A DNA stretch of 14,697 bases from Minisyncoccota bacterium. GTDB lineage: Bacteria; Verrucomicrobiota; Lentisphaeria; Oligosphaerales; MVZH01. The notes below the pieces were generated by a model. That model saw only the letters and a program-made list of their open reading frames with translations, was not told where the DNA came from and made no database searches. Made by a program: the position numbers and the translations under genes. Shown in pieces: positions 1 through 8,140 of this stretch. Position 1 is the first letter of the stretch; every line of letters begins with the position of its first letter. The stretch covers positions 1 to 14,697 of the forward strand of contig JAIPIM010000063.1 in NCBI GenBank assembly GCA_021734725.1, in the 5' to 3' direction.

Positions 1-886
1 GGAGACAATATCCGCAGCCGGTGCAGTAGAGATCACGCATTTTGGCCAAGCGTTTCAGATGATCATCGATCGTCTGCTTTTCTTCGTTTGTGAGGCTCAC
101 GTTATCATTGGCCACCTTGACATTTTCCTGTACCTGCTGCATGGTGCTCATGCCGGACAGCGCAACAGTGACATCCGGATTCGCCAGCACAAAACGCAGT
201 GCCAGTTCCGGTATTCGGTGTACGCCTTCCACCATTGCATTCAATACGTCGCTTGGTACTCCCAATCGGCCACCGGCCACGGGCCCCATCACAACGACAC
301 CAATGCCGCATTCTCCGGCATACGAGATACCTTCCTCGAGAGCGCGATCCAAAAGATTGTATTGAAGCGTGATGACTTCAGGGTAGCCACTGTCGATGAG
401 TTTCATCAGAGCGTCGTTGTCATCGTGAAAGGAACAGCATATGTGTTTGATCAAACCTTCATCACGTGCTTTTGCCATCCATTTGTTCAAGCGTGGTTCG
501 ACATTTTCACGGTAGCTTTTCCAGTTGATGCCATGGTGGTTGTAGATGTCGATATGATCCACCTGCAGGCGGTCCAGGCTGTTCTCCAAGTGTCCGCGCC
601 ATACACTTTCATCGTCTCCGTAATAGTGGTTTTTCGTGGAGAGTACAATGTTGTGGCGCCATCCCTTCAGTGCTTCGCCGACGGCTCTTTGGCTGTCTTC
701 GTTGCAGTATCCCACGGCCGTGTCGATGTAGTTGACGCCGTGTTCGAAGGCATAATGAATCATGGGGATTGCCAACTCCCGATTTACGCGCAGTTGGTCC
801 GCTATCCCTTCTGTAGGAAGCCGCATGGCGCCGAAGCCTAATCGCGAGACTTCAAGGCCGGTGTTACCCAATTTTCGGTAGTGCAC
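1..886 (-). CDS. Aldo/keto reductase with C-terminal 4Fe-4S motif (partial)
   Basis: This gene reads leftward and runs off the window, with 295 codons visible. The start is GTG at 886: an in-frame TAG lies just upstream, and GAGGATAG gives a Shine-Dalgarno about 10 nt before it. The protein opens with the classic AKR beginning (YRKLGNTGLEVSRLGFGAMR). The catalytic tetrad is all present: Asp55 and Tyr60 (YIDTAVGY), Lys85 (LSTKN) and His117/118 (YNHHG). The last visible residues are YCTGCGYC, which matches the C-terminal ferredoxin-like cysteine motif of the Fe-S subgroup of AKRs. By family it is an NAD(P)H-dependent cytoplasmic oxidoreductase of carbonyl compounds; the substrate cannot be told. 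No frameshift is seen. The family is clear, the specific role unknown. Confidence 0.9.
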   Translation of the reverse strand, partial: MHYRKLGNTGLEVSRLGFGAMRLPTEGIADQLRVNRELAIPMIHYAFEHGVNYIDTAVGYCNEDSQRAVGEALKGWRHNIVLSTKNHYYGDDESVWRGHLENSLDRLQVDHIDIYNHHGINWKSYRENVEPRLNKWMAKARDEGLIKHICCSFHDDNDALMKLIDSGYPEVITLQYNLLDRALEEGISYAGECGIGVVVMGPVAGGRLGVPSDVLNAMVEGVHRIPELALRFVLANPDVTVALSGMSTMQQVQENVKVANDNVSLTNEEKQTIDDHLKRLAKMRDLYCTGCGYCL

Positions 887-1010
887 AGTGTTCTATCCTC
901 GTCGTTATGCCCACCCCCTGAGGGATAAATCGCCAAAAGAGTAATGAGTCCCATCGTACACCCGTTCCAGGAGGCGAGCGTATCTTTCACGGCAAGAGCA
1001 ACAGTTACTT

Positions 1011-1039
1011 ATTTTACCATGATTACGCTTGGACTGCAA
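1011..1039 (-). promoter_or_regulatory. Candidate sigma-70 promoter for the aldo/keto reductase
   Basis: Read on the minus strand, TTGCAG (1039-1034) and TAAAAT (1016-1011) are separated by exactly 17 nt. This would leave a leader of about 120 nt before the GTG at 886. It lies just downstream of the decayed permease/Usp gene. It is seen by eye only; spacing and -10 are good, the -35 is fair. Confidence 0.4.
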
Positions 1040-1056
1040 CCTCTCAGGCTGACCCG

Positions 1057-1582
1057 TCACATCCATCTGTCAACGAGTGACTTGACTGGCGTTTTTGCTT
1101 TCACCATTACGAGGGGGGTGTCCAGTCTTTGGGCCAAGGCATCAGGGAGGGCAGAGAAAGCGAATGTCTGCAGGCGGTGGTGACCGGTGGCTCCGATGAC
1201 AATGAGGTCGTATTTCGCGGCTTCAGCAAGAATACATGCTGCCTGCAATGCTGGACGCAAACCATTCCATCCAGCCGGCAACAAAGCTGGGGCCGCGTCC
1301 GAAGCCGATGCGTGCAAAATTGTATGCCCCTCCAGCACGCGGTACGGCGGAGCTGAGTTCCGCATACGACATCGCCGAACAAATAGCGACTACCCCGTTA
1401 AGCGCGAAGGTGAGGATGGTGCCTCCTGGCCCGACGATGGAAAGAGACGTCCCAATGCCCAGAAAAACGCCAGCGCCAATCATCATACCGACGCCCATCA
1501 TCGTGACGTGAAAAAGATTGAGTTCCCGCGACAGTTCAGTGGCGAATGCCGGGTCGTGTGTGTCAGGAGTCTTTGCCGCCAT
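1057..1582 (-). pseudogene. Internally deleted amino-acid permease/universal stress protein fusion gene
   Basis: Two pieces of one gene type are joined out of frame. The 5' piece starts at ATG 1582 (GTG 1585 also possible; AAGG lies 9 nt upstream of the ATG) and encodes about 120 residues. These match the N-terminus of APC-superfamily amino-acid permeases: MGVGMMIGAGVFLGIG, then SYAELSSAVPRAGGAYNFAR and GWMEWFASSIAGS, after which the frame stops at 1223. The 3' piece, in another frame from about 1240 to the TGA at 1057, is the end of a UspA domain: DLIVIGATGHH, then a segment equivalent to the FGSIPE-type turn, then TPLVMVK. Permeases with a C-terminal Usp domain are a known fusion of roughly 700 residues. 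Here the middle (most membrane helices and the first half of Usp) is gone, so I infer one large internal deletion near 1225-1240. Neither piece could work as a transporter. Confidence 0.75.
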
Positions 1583-1772
1583 CACGCAATGCCTTTTTTA
1601 TCTCACGAAGAGAAGTCAGATTGCGGCAGTCGATCATGTGTATGATCCTCACGCTCCAGACATAAGCGGTTATCACTACAGCCAGTGCTGCCAACGCCAC
1701 GAGTGTTCCAATGAGAGTCGTGATTTCCAAGGGGGTTCCGTGCCTCCTGTACCATGAACTTTCCGAGTTCAT
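1563..1772 (-). CDS. Small single-helix membrane protein, function unknown
   Basis: This is a 69-residue open frame. Residues 17-40 form one strongly hydrophobic segment (TTLIGTLVALAALAVVITAY), followed by a basic tail rich in Lys and Arg, typical of a small inner-membrane protein with the tail inside. It overlaps the start of the broken permease gene by about 20 nt, as in translationally coupled pairs, so it may once have been an accessory subunit. The start is uncertain: ATG 1772 has a poor ribosome site, while AGGAGG at 1748-1743 could serve the in-frame TTG at 1730, although the 12-nt spacing is long. I do not recognise the family. With its partner broken it may itself be decaying. Confidence 0.5.
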   Translation of the reverse strand: MNSESSWYRRHGTPLEITTLIGTLVALAALAVVITAYVWSVRIIHMIDCRNLTSLREIKKALRDGGKDS

Positions 1773-1929
1773 CCAGCATAATTCTGTACAATGCTCAAAA
1801 TAATGCGAGTATCTGCTTTGGCAAAGCTGGTGTGGACAGCTTCCAGGGGCATTCCGTTCTAAAGCCGGGATGGCCTTGAATAACCACTATCCAATAAAAG
1901 TCCTTTTTGCCGGTTGTTTTCTCACGGAT

Positions 1930-2865
1930 TCAGGCTTCAGTGAAAGGGACAACGTCCGCAATGCTTTCGGCATCGGTCAGGATCATGAGAAGGCGGTCGA
2001 CCCCGAGGGCGATTCCACTGCACTCGGGAAGATGACCTCCTCTCAGGCAGGCCATGTATTCATTGTCTAATGGATAGACCCCGCGTCCGGTCCGACGACG
2101 CAGGGCGGCGCTTTCAATGAATCTGTGTTCCTGTTCACCCGCATCCGTAAGTTCGTTGTAGGCGTTTGCCAGTTCGACGCCCGCGATGTAGAGCTCCCAG
2201 CGTTCAACCCGTCTGTGGTTATCCGGTTTCGTGCGAGCCAGGCTGCCCAGCTGACTGGGGAAGTCAAACAGTACAGTTGGTCGAGTACGTCCCAGGTGTG
2301 GTTCCACGGAGTCTACCAGTATTTCTTCGAAACGATTTTCCGCGACGGCGGCATCGACTGAACTGCCGGCGTACCGTTCAAACGCTTGATCGACGGTCAA
2401 TGCTTCCCACTCTTGGGCGACATTTATGGTGACGCTGCGGCATGACAAGGCGTGCGATCCACAAAGGGCATGGGCGGCTCGTTTAACCAGGTCCACAGTG
2501 TCTCTGAGGATGGACTGGTAGTCTTCATGGGCGCGATACCACTCCAGCATGGTAAATTCCGAGAGGTGTCGGCGGCCTTTTTCACCGGCTCGGAAACAGG
2601 GGCCCAGTTGAAACAATCGTGGATACCCGGCAGCCAGCAATCGTTTCATGTGCAGTTCAGGTGAGGTCCGCAGGAACATTGTGCCTGACGGCTCGGCATC
2701 GATATGGTCTTCCAGGGCCGGTGCCGCAATCCGCACAGGGGTATCTACTTCCAGGAAGTCCCGTGCAGAGAAGAAATCCCGAATGCAGGCGGTCAGCTTG
2801 TGGCGGGCCTGCAATCGGGATTTGAGCTGGTACAGTCGGTTGAGAGATTCAGGCTTTACTGACAC
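1930..2865 (-). CDS. epmA: Elongation factor P--(R)-beta-lysine ligase EpmA
   Basis: This is a class II aminoacyl-tRNA-synthetase paralogue of LysRS that lacks the anticodon-binding domain. It attaches (R)-beta-lysine (or lysine) to the conserved lysine of EF-P in the cytoplasm, helping ribosomes through polyproline stretches. Visible motifs are RTSPELHMKRLLAAG (about 66-80), the motif-2 region with CFRAGEKGR then EFTMLEWYR (90-111), and motif 3 GIALGVDRLLMIL (284-296). The frame is open to 2943, but that N-terminal extension is just the other frame of the efp 3' end. I chose GTG 2865, with GGAGAG about 10 nt upstream, giving 311 residues against about 325 in E. coli. It overlaps efp by 17 nt, so the two are probably translationally coupled. 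EpmB, the lysine 2,3-aminomutase partner, is not in the window. Confidence 0.93.
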   Translation of the reverse strand: MSVKPESLNRLYQLKSRLQARHKLTACIRDFFSARDFLEVDTPVRIAAPALEDHIDAEPSGTMFLRTSPELHMKRLLAAGYPRLFQLGPCFRAGEKGRRHLSEFTMLEWYRAHEDYQSILRDTVDLVKRAAHALCGSHALSCRSVTINVAQEWEALTVDQAFERYAGSSVDAAVAENRFEEILVDSVEPHLGRTRPTVLFDFPSQLGSLARTKPDNHRRVERWELYIAGVELANAYNELTDAGEQEHRFIESAALRRRTGRGVYPLDNEYMACLRGGHLPECSGIALGVDRLLMILTDAESIADVVPFTEA

Positions 2866-3415
2866 GCTCGCTGTACTCTCCGGTTCGGGTGTCGACTTTG
2901 ATTCGGTCGCCTTCGTTGAGGAAAATGGGGACCTGGAGTTCATAGCCGTTTTCGAGCTGAGCCGGTTTCGTCACGTTTGTCGCGGTGTCCCCGCGCACCC
3001 CGGGTTCCGTTTTGGCAATCTTGAATTCAACGAAGACCGGCAGGTCGACGTCGATCGGTTTATCCCGGTAGAAGAGGATCGCGCATTCGGCATCCGGTTT
3101 GAGGAAATGTTGTGTGTCGCCAAGTACGTTGGCTGGAACCAGCACTTGCTCATAGGTTTCCGCGTCCATGAACACGTAGTGGGTGGCTTCCTTGTAGGAA
3201 TAGATCATATCCCGTTGTTCAAGGTCTGGTTTGTCAATCTTATCAACCGACCGGAACGTCTTGTCCATGGTCGTGCCCGTCACCATGTTTTTGAGCTTGC
3301 AGCGGTACAGGGCTTGTCCCTTGCCGGGCTTGCAGAAGTCAAAGTCGGTGATGACATACGGTTCATTGTCGATTTCGATCTTCAAACCTTTACGCAAATC
3401 GGATGCTTGATACAT
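2849..3415 (-). CDS. efp: Translation elongation factor P
   Basis: EF-P binds between the P and E sites and relieves ribosomes stalled on consecutive prolines. The 188-residue protein matches the usual length and has the domain I loop PGKGQ, whose lysine (residue 32 here, equivalent to Lys34 of E. coli) is the EpmA target. Its C-terminus VDTRTGEYSERV is the domain III signature. The start is ATG 3415, because AGGAG at 3425-3421 sits 5 nt upstream; an in-frame GTG at 3421 overlaps that Shine-Dalgarno and is unlikely. It is the first gene of the efp-epmA operon behind the promoter at 3511-3539. The neighbouring ligase gene supports beta-lysylation rather than rhamnosylation or an unmodified form. 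Confidence 0.97.
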   Translation of the reverse strand: MYQASDLRKGLKIEIDNEPYVITDFDFCKPGKGQALYRCKLKNMVTGTTMDKTFRSVDKIDKPDLEQRDMIYSYKEATHYVFMDAETYEQVLVPANVLGDTQHFLKPDAECAILFYRDKPIDVDLPVFVEFKIAKTEPGVRGDTATNVTKPAQLENGYELQVPIFLNEGDRIKVDTRTGEYSERVSKA

Positions 3416-3510
3416 AGGCACTCCTTTAAAACTGCTTCAACGGCACAAGAAAAACTGAACCCGCGGAACCCGCCGAGGCTTCAGTTCCCCGGCTAAAACC
3501 AAAAGTCAAT

Positions 3511-3539
3511 ATTGTACGTTCTTATCGGCCCGTTGTCAA
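3511..3539 (-). promoter_or_regulatory. Sigma-70 promoter of efp-epmA
   Basis: On the minus strand a perfect TTGACA (3539-3534) is followed after 17 nt by TACAAT (3516-3511), one base from consensus. The predicted start lies near 3504, about 90 nt before the efp start codon. This is the strongest-looking promoter in the window, fitting an abundant translation factor. Confidence 0.8.
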
Positions 3540-3560
3540 TACGGCCATCGGCCGCTGCTC

Positions 3561-3592
3561 AAAAAAGTAGGGCGGGTCTCCAGACCCGTCCC
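3561..3592 (-). terminator. Repeat-derived hairpin with T-tract, probable mfd terminator
   Basis: Read on the minus strand, CGGGTCT and AGACCCG form a 7-bp perfect stem around a 2-nt turn. The stem is extended by GG/CC pairs beyond one mismatch, and GCCCTAC then six T lead away from it. It lies about 200 nt beyond the mfd stop and just upstream of the efp promoter, so it would insulate efp-epmA from mfd readthrough. The sequence resembles a dispersed intergenic palindrome rather than a dedicated terminator. Confidence 0.55.
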
Positions 3593-3797
3593 GATTGAAC
3601 AGTTGCGCAGGTCTCCAGTTCCGCTCGTCCGCCTAGGCAGCCCGGAGGACCGCACTACTAAGCCAGCGCACCGCACATCAACTTTTTGTCCATGACAAAG
3701 TAATTTCTCAAAGGCCATCGGTCGATGGTTACGCGCGACGATATCTTTTCCCGAGTCTTCGGGAACGGTTTACGGATTGTTTTCCGGGTCCAGAATC
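3593..3797. other. Intergenic spacer downstream of mfd
   Basis: No gene is seen in these 205 bases. A perfect 7-bp hairpin (TTCCCGA, 4-nt loop, TCGGGAA at 3748-3765) lies about 30 nt after the mfd stop but has no T-tract in the mfd direction; it may protect the mRNA end. A short GGCCATCGG motif occurs both at 3543 and 3712. The stretch 3600-3660 is rich in GGTCTCC and CCGGAGGAC palindromic fragments and looks like a worn repeat element. Confidence 0.5.
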
Positions 3798-6700
3798 CTA
3801 TGTGGTTCCGTACTTTTTGACGTGTTCGACAATGTCTCGGAGGTGGCGAATCCGTGCAAGTGGGGGGTCATTCGGACTGGGCTCGGCTGGGAGCTTTCCG
3901 TGCGCCGTTTTCACGAACCCCTGGTCAGTCTGCAGCAAGAGCTTGTTGTTGCGAATGCTGATGGCGCTGATGCCCGCCGCCGCGGCGGTTATTCGCAAGC
4001 GTGTAATTTCCAAAAGTGTTATGGCCGGTATGGGCGGGGGGCCGAAGCGGTCTTCGAGTTCTTCCTGGAACGTATCGACTTCTTGGACGGTTTGCATTTT
4101 GCTGAGCCTGCGGTAACTGTCCAGTCTGATACCTTCCGCGGCGATATAACCGGGGGGTAGTGCCGCTGGTTGTCGGCCTTTGCGGGCCTGCAGCCCGAGG
4201 GAGACACCCGGAAGATTGACGTCGACCGGCGGTCTGCGCGGTGCCGGTTTATTTTCGAGTTGAGCCACGGCTTCCCGCAACAATTCGCAGTACAATTCAA
4301 AACCGACGGCGGCCACGTGTCCGCTCTGTTCAGTGCCCAGGATATTACCTGCCCCCCGGATTTCGAGGTCGCGTAATGCCAGTTTGAAGCCGGCTCCGAG
4401 ATGCGTGTATTGTCGGATGGCTGCCAGTCGCTCTCGTGCATTGCGCGGCAACGCGCCCATGGGGGGCAGCAGCAGATAGGCATATGCCTGGTTGTGATAG
4501 CGGCCTACGCGCCCGCGCAACTGGTACAGTTCGGCCAGTCCGAATCTGTCGGCGCGATCGATCAGAATGGTATTCGCATTGGTTATGTCCAGGCCGGATT
4601 CGATAATGGTAGTGCACACAAGCACGTCAATATCGCCGTTCAGATACTGGATCATAATGTTCTCAAGCTCGTGCGCGGGCATTTGTCCATGCGCAACGCC
4701 GAATGTCGCTTCAGGCACAAGCCGGGTCAGATGCCGATGCACGTTGTCGATGGTCTGTACACGATTGTGGAGGAAGAAGACTTGGCCTTTACGCTCTAAC
4801 TCTCGCAGGATAGCCTCCCGGATGAGGTCATTGTCGTATTGCGCCACGACTGTACGAATGGGCAGACGTTCTGCCGGCGGGGTCATAATGGTGCTCAAAT
4901 TACGTATCCCGGACAGACTGAAATAGAGAGTGCGTGGTATGGGGGTTGCTGTCATGGTCAGGATATCGAGACTGGCGCGGAGCCGTTTCAAGCGTTCCTT
5001 GTGTTTGACACCGAACCGCTGTTCCTCGTCAACCACCAAAAGGCCGAGATCGTTGAAGTGTATGTCATCCTGAATAAGGCGGTGGGTTCCGATGACGATA
5101 TCAAGCTCGCCGGTCGCCAGTGCATCGAGGATAGACCGTTGTTCCGCGGTGGTTTTGAAACGGCTGAGCATATCGATTTCGACGGGATATTCGGCCATAC
5201 GATCCCGGAAGGTCAGATAATGCTGTTGAGCCAGAACCGTAGTTGGGACGAGCACGGCAACCTGTTTGCCATTCATTACGGCGCGAAATGCGGCGCGCAT
5301 GGCGATTTCCGTTTTACCGTAGCCGACATCGCCGCACAGGAGCCTATCCATGGGTTCGGTCTTGGCCATGTCCTGCAGAACATCAGCGATGGCCTGCTGT
5401 TGATCCGCTGTTTCCACGTAGGGAAAAGCTTGTGCGAAAGCATGTTCCCACTCATGTTCCTGCTGAAAGGCCGTTCCTTTTGACTGACGCCGCACCGCCT
5501 CCAGCCGCAACAGTTCCGCGGCAACATCGAACGCTGCCGACGCGGCCGCCTTTTTCTGATTGTTCCAGGCGTTTCCGCCTACCTTGCTGAGTTTCGGCAA
5601 TTTCTTTGAGCCGCCGACGTAGCGGCTCACCAGATGCGCCTGGTCGAGGGGGACAAACAGCCGGGCGTCGTCGGCGAATTCCAGCTCGACGGCCTCCTGA
5701 ACAGCGCCACTGACCTCTATCTCGCGGATGCCGTGAAACAGGCACACGCCGTGCGACGCATGGACAGCATAACACCCTTGTTCCAGCGACATTTCATCGT
5801 GAACACCGTAATCGGCGCGGTATTTGGATCGACGACGACGGCGTGTTTCCAGACGCTTGCCAAAGATCTCATGCTCGCTCAGGAGGACCAGGCCGATATC
5901 GGAAAACAGAACACCTGCGTCTAATACGTGAGGCGTTACCTGAACGGGCAGGGACCGGGTCAGTCCGTCGTTCCTCAGCATTTCTTTGAATCGCGTTGCT
6001 TCTCCTTCGTTTCCGCAGCAGGCCACTATTGTGTATGTTTGCTCTGCCCATCGTCGAAGGTTATCACGCAGCAATTGCCAATGCAGCGTAACTGCATCGG
6101 GTCCGAACTCTGCCAGAAACGAGGCCAGGTTTTCACCAGCTCGCCGGCACGGCAGATCGACACAGCGCTTTGTATCATCCGATGGCGAAGGCGCGCCGGC
6201 GTAATGGACGCCGCCGTGTAATTGGACCAGCCGCTGTTGCCAATTGGTAATGGCGTTCTGCCATGCGTGTTCTTCACTGTCTTCGCCATAGCGGGCGATG
6301 TGGTCGCTCACGTCCCGCATTCCACAGACAACCAGTGTCGTGTCGTGAGTGAAATACGACAACAGGGTGTCGGAGTTCGCTTTATTGTCCGTTTCCTGGA
6401 TTGCTTCACCGCGTGGGATAATTCGCATGGCATGTACCGCGCGGAAAGATCTCTGAGTTTCAGGATCGAAGAAGCGCATTGTATCGATTCGGTTGCCGAA
6501 GAACTCGAGACGAACCGGGTATTCATAGAGTGGCGAATAGATGTCCAGGATGCCGCCCCGGTGCGCGAATTCCCCGGGCATATGAACTTCCAGTTCGTTG
6601 TCGTAATCCAAGTCGATGAGGCAACCGATAATGCTTTCCAACGAACGATCCTCAGTGCCTTTTCGAAGCTCAAATCTATGCATTCCGAATACGGTAGGCG

Positions 6701-7100
6701 ACGTGGTGGGAGTCACGATAGCGGCTGCTGATGTGACGAAGACGGCCGGCTCACTGCTCAATGCCGCGTCCAGAGCGGCCGCACGCGCGGCTTCATTTTC
6801 CGGGACCCACTCCCGGCGGAACCCCTTGACTTCAGGAATAGAGTGCAGCGGACGCGGATCCGCGACGATCGCCTGATAATTGCGCAGGGCTTCCGCCAGA
6901 TGGTCCGCCGTAGCCGGTTCCGGAGTTACCAGAAGAACGCGTCCTGCATGAGCGAGCATTATTGTGGCGGCACCGGCTGGCAGGAGTTCCGGACCATGCA
7001 GATGCACGCAGGGTTCATGCCGCTCAGCGAACGTCTTTCGTGCCCACTGCTTCAGCTTGACTGTCCAATCCATTGTTTTTTGTGCCAAACTGCGACTCAT
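3798..7100 (-). CDS. mfd: Transcription-repair coupling factor Mfd
   Basis: Mfd is a DNA translocase that pushes or removes RNA polymerase stalled at lesions and recruits UvrA for nucleotide excision repair. The 1100-residue protein is near the usual length (1148 in E. coli). An N-terminal UvrB-like module includes GEFAHRGGILDIY (about 176-188). The CarD-like RNA-polymerase-interaction domain spans about 440-500. The superfamily 2 motor follows: Walker A GDVGYGKTE (590-598), DEEQ box (691-694), TATPIPRT (717-724), and RGRVGR in the translocation region (862-867). The C-terminal TRCF domain covers the last 150 or so residues. The ATG at 7100 has no clear Shine-Dalgarno; an internal ATG ten codons in is a weaker alternative. 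It is single and intact, divergent from the sigma factor gene. Confidence 0.97.
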   Translation of the reverse strand: MSRSLAQKTMDWTVKLKQWARKTFAERHEPCVHLHGPELLPAGAATIMLAHAGRVLLVTPEPATADHLAEALRNYQAIVADPRPLHSIPEVKGFRREWVPENEAARAAALDAALSSEPAVFVTSAAAIVTPTTSPTVFGMHRFELRKGTEDRSLESIIGCLIDLDYDNELEVHMPGEFAHRGGILDIYSPLYEYPVRLEFFGNRIDTMRFFDPETQRSFRAVHAMRIIPRGEAIQETDNKANSDTLLSYFTHDTTLVVCGMRDVSDHIARYGEDSEEHAWQNAITNWQQRLVQLHGGVHYAGAPSPSDDTKRCVDLPCRRAGENLASFLAEFGPDAVTLHWQLLRDNLRRWAEQTYTIVACCGNEGEATRFKEMLRNDGLTRSLPVQVTPHVLDAGVLFSDIGLVLLSEHEIFGKRLETRRRRRSKYRADYGVHDEMSLEQGCYAVHASHGVCLFHGIREIEVSGAVQEAVELEFADDARLFVPLDQAHLVSRYVGGSKKLPKLSKVGGNAWNNQKKAAASAAFDVAAELLRLEAVRRQSKGTAFQQEHEWEHAFAQAFPYVETADQQQAIADVLQDMAKTEPMDRLLCGDVGYGKTEIAMRAAFRAVMNGKQVAVLVPTTVLAQQHYLTFRDRMAEYPVEIDMLSRFKTTAEQRSILDALATGELDIVIGTHRLIQDDIHFNDLGLLVVDEEQRFGVKHKERLKRLRASLDILTMTATPIPRTLYFSLSGIRNLSTIMTPPAERLPIRTVVAQYDNDLIREAILRELERKGQVFFLHNRVQTIDNVHRHLTRLVPEATFGVAHGQMPAHELENIMIQYLNGDIDVLVCTTIIESGLDITNANTILIDRADRFGLAELYQLRGRVGRYHNQAYAYLLLPPMGALPRNARERLAAIRQYTHLGAGFKLALRDLEIRGAGNILGTEQSGHVAAVGFELYCELLREAVAQLENKPAPRRPPVDVNLPGVSLGLQARKGRQPAALPPGYIAAEGIRLDSYRRLSKMQTVQEVDTFQEELEDRFGPPPIPAITLLEITRLRITAAAAGISAISIRNNKLLLQTDQGFVKTAHGKLPAEPSPNDPPLARIRHLRDIVEHVKKYGTT

Positions 7101-7104
7101 ATGG

Positions 7105-7132
7105 TTGAAGCGTATGCGATTTTTGCTATACT
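7105..7132 (+). promoter_or_regulatory. Sigma-70 promoter of the sigma factor-rpsU operon
   Basis: TTGAAG (7105-7110) and TATACT (7127-7132) are separated by 16 nt. The predicted start is near 7139, leaving a leader of about 100 nt that includes a possible AAACGG/CCGTTT stem (7147-7168). Its -10 overlaps the -10 of the opposing mfd promoter candidate. Confidence 0.6.
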
Positions 7133-7157
7133 AGTAACTACTTAAGAAACGGCGCAA
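7128..7157 (-). promoter_or_regulatory. Candidate sigma-70 promoter of mfd
   Basis: On the minus strand TTGCGC (7157-7152) and TAGTAT (7133-7128) are 18 nt apart, placing the start about 20 nt before the mfd ATG. It is weaker than the opposing promoter and shares its -10 bases. Confidence 0.35.
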
Positions 7158-7243
7158 CCCAACCGTTTTGCCGTAAGGAATGCGTACAGGGCATGAACCG
7201 TTGCGGGACTCCATGAATACTGTTGTAAAAGGGCGACATTTTC

Positions 7244-8116
7244 GTGTCAGCTAAAAATGACTCAATGAAAGCCTACATGCAAGATGTGGGCCATATACCG
7301 CTTGTAACACGCAAGGAAGAGGTGGAGTTGGCCGGTCGTATCTCCGCCGGTGATGATGCTGCCCGCCAGAAACTGATTCGCAGCAACCTTCGCTTAGTTG
7401 TCAAAATCGCGCATGATTTCAAGGGGCTTGGCTTGCCCTTGGTTGACCTCATCAGCGAAGGCAATATTGGTCTCATGCGTGCCGTGGATAAATTTGACCC
7501 GAATAAGGGTGCAAAGTTCAGCAGCTACGCGGCCTGGTGGATCAAGCAATCCATGCGACGCGCCTTGGCGAACCAGAGTCGCACTATCCGTATACCGGTG
7601 CAATCCGCCGGCAAAATCAACAAAATAAAAACGGTTCGGACTAAACTGGCGCAATCCCTGGGGCGCGAACCGACCGATGCTGAAATTGCCGACGAACTTG
7701 ATTTCAGCGAACGCACTGTTTCTGTTTTACGCCGCTCTGGCATCAAGAGTTTTTCGTTGAACGAGTCGATTCAGGAGGGCGAGAGCGGTGATTTTGAAGA
7801 CGTGATTGCGGACTTGGACAGTGCGGCCCCGGATGAAATAGCTGAAGAAGCCGAGTCCAACGAGTTTCTTCTTCGGCTGGTGGAAGATCTCGACGAGCGT
7901 GAACGCCTAATCCTTACAAAGCGGTTCGGGTTGGACGGTACGTCGCCCAAAACGTTGCAGGAACTGAGTGGCTTGGTCGGCCGAACACGGGAACGGGTTC
8001 GGCAAATTCAGTATCAAGCCCTGGCTAAATTAAAAAAGAAGTTGAAAAAAGAACTTAGTGTTTCATCTTATCAGGTCACACAAGACGAGAATTCTGTTAC
8101 TAAGAAACGTGGATAA
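7244..8116 (+). CDS. Sigma-70 family RNA polymerase sigma factor (group 1/2)
   Basis: This gene directs RNA polymerase to promoters. The 290-residue protein begins with region 1.2 (AYMQDVGHIPLVTRKEEVELA), with no region 1.1. Region 2 contains NLRLVVKIAHDFKG, GNIGLMRAVDKFDP and the melting/-10 segment YAAWWIKQSMRRALANQSRT then IRIPV (95-119). Region 3 covers about 123-198, and region 4 with GRTRERVRQIQYQALAKL carries the -35 helix-turn-helix (about 237-264). The start is GTG 7244, with AAAGGG 10 nt upstream; ATG 7265 is possible but would trim region 1.2. It resembles RpoD/SigA in its -10 helix, yet its shortness and lack of region 1.1 are more like RpoS/group 2, so I give no symbol. It is followed after 24 nt by rpsU, apparently in one transcript. 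Confidence 0.92.
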   Translation: MSAKNDSMKAYMQDVGHIPLVTRKEEVELAGRISAGDDAARQKLIRSNLRLVVKIAHDFKGLGLPLVDLISEGNIGLMRAVDKFDPNKGAKFSSYAAWWIKQSMRRALANQSRTIRIPVQSAGKINKIKTVRTKLAQSLGREPTDAEIADELDFSERTVSVLRRSGIKSFSLNESIQEGESGDFEDVIADLDSAAPDEIAEEAESNEFLLRLVEDLDERERLILTKRFGLDGTSPKTLQELSGLVGRTRERVRQIQYQALAKLKKKLKKELSVSSYQVTQDENSVTKKRG

Positions 8117-8140
8117 TACCGAAAGGATGTGAGTTGCTTT

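Noticed and set aside
59..841. Long open frame on the plus strand (260 codons)
   Set aside because: It is the shadow of the aldo/keto reductase on the minus strand, whose translation carries all family motifs.
1014..1030. Match to the start of the pUC lacZ-alpha sequence (ACCATGATTACGC), suggesting vector contamination
   Set aside because: Only about 13 bases match and the flanks diverge at once; it lies in a plausible native intergenic region.
2866..2943. N-terminal extension of epmA to an upstream ATG
   Set aside because: This stretch is the other frame of the conserved EF-P C-terminus and resembles no EpmA N-terminus; the GTG at 2865 has a ribosome site.
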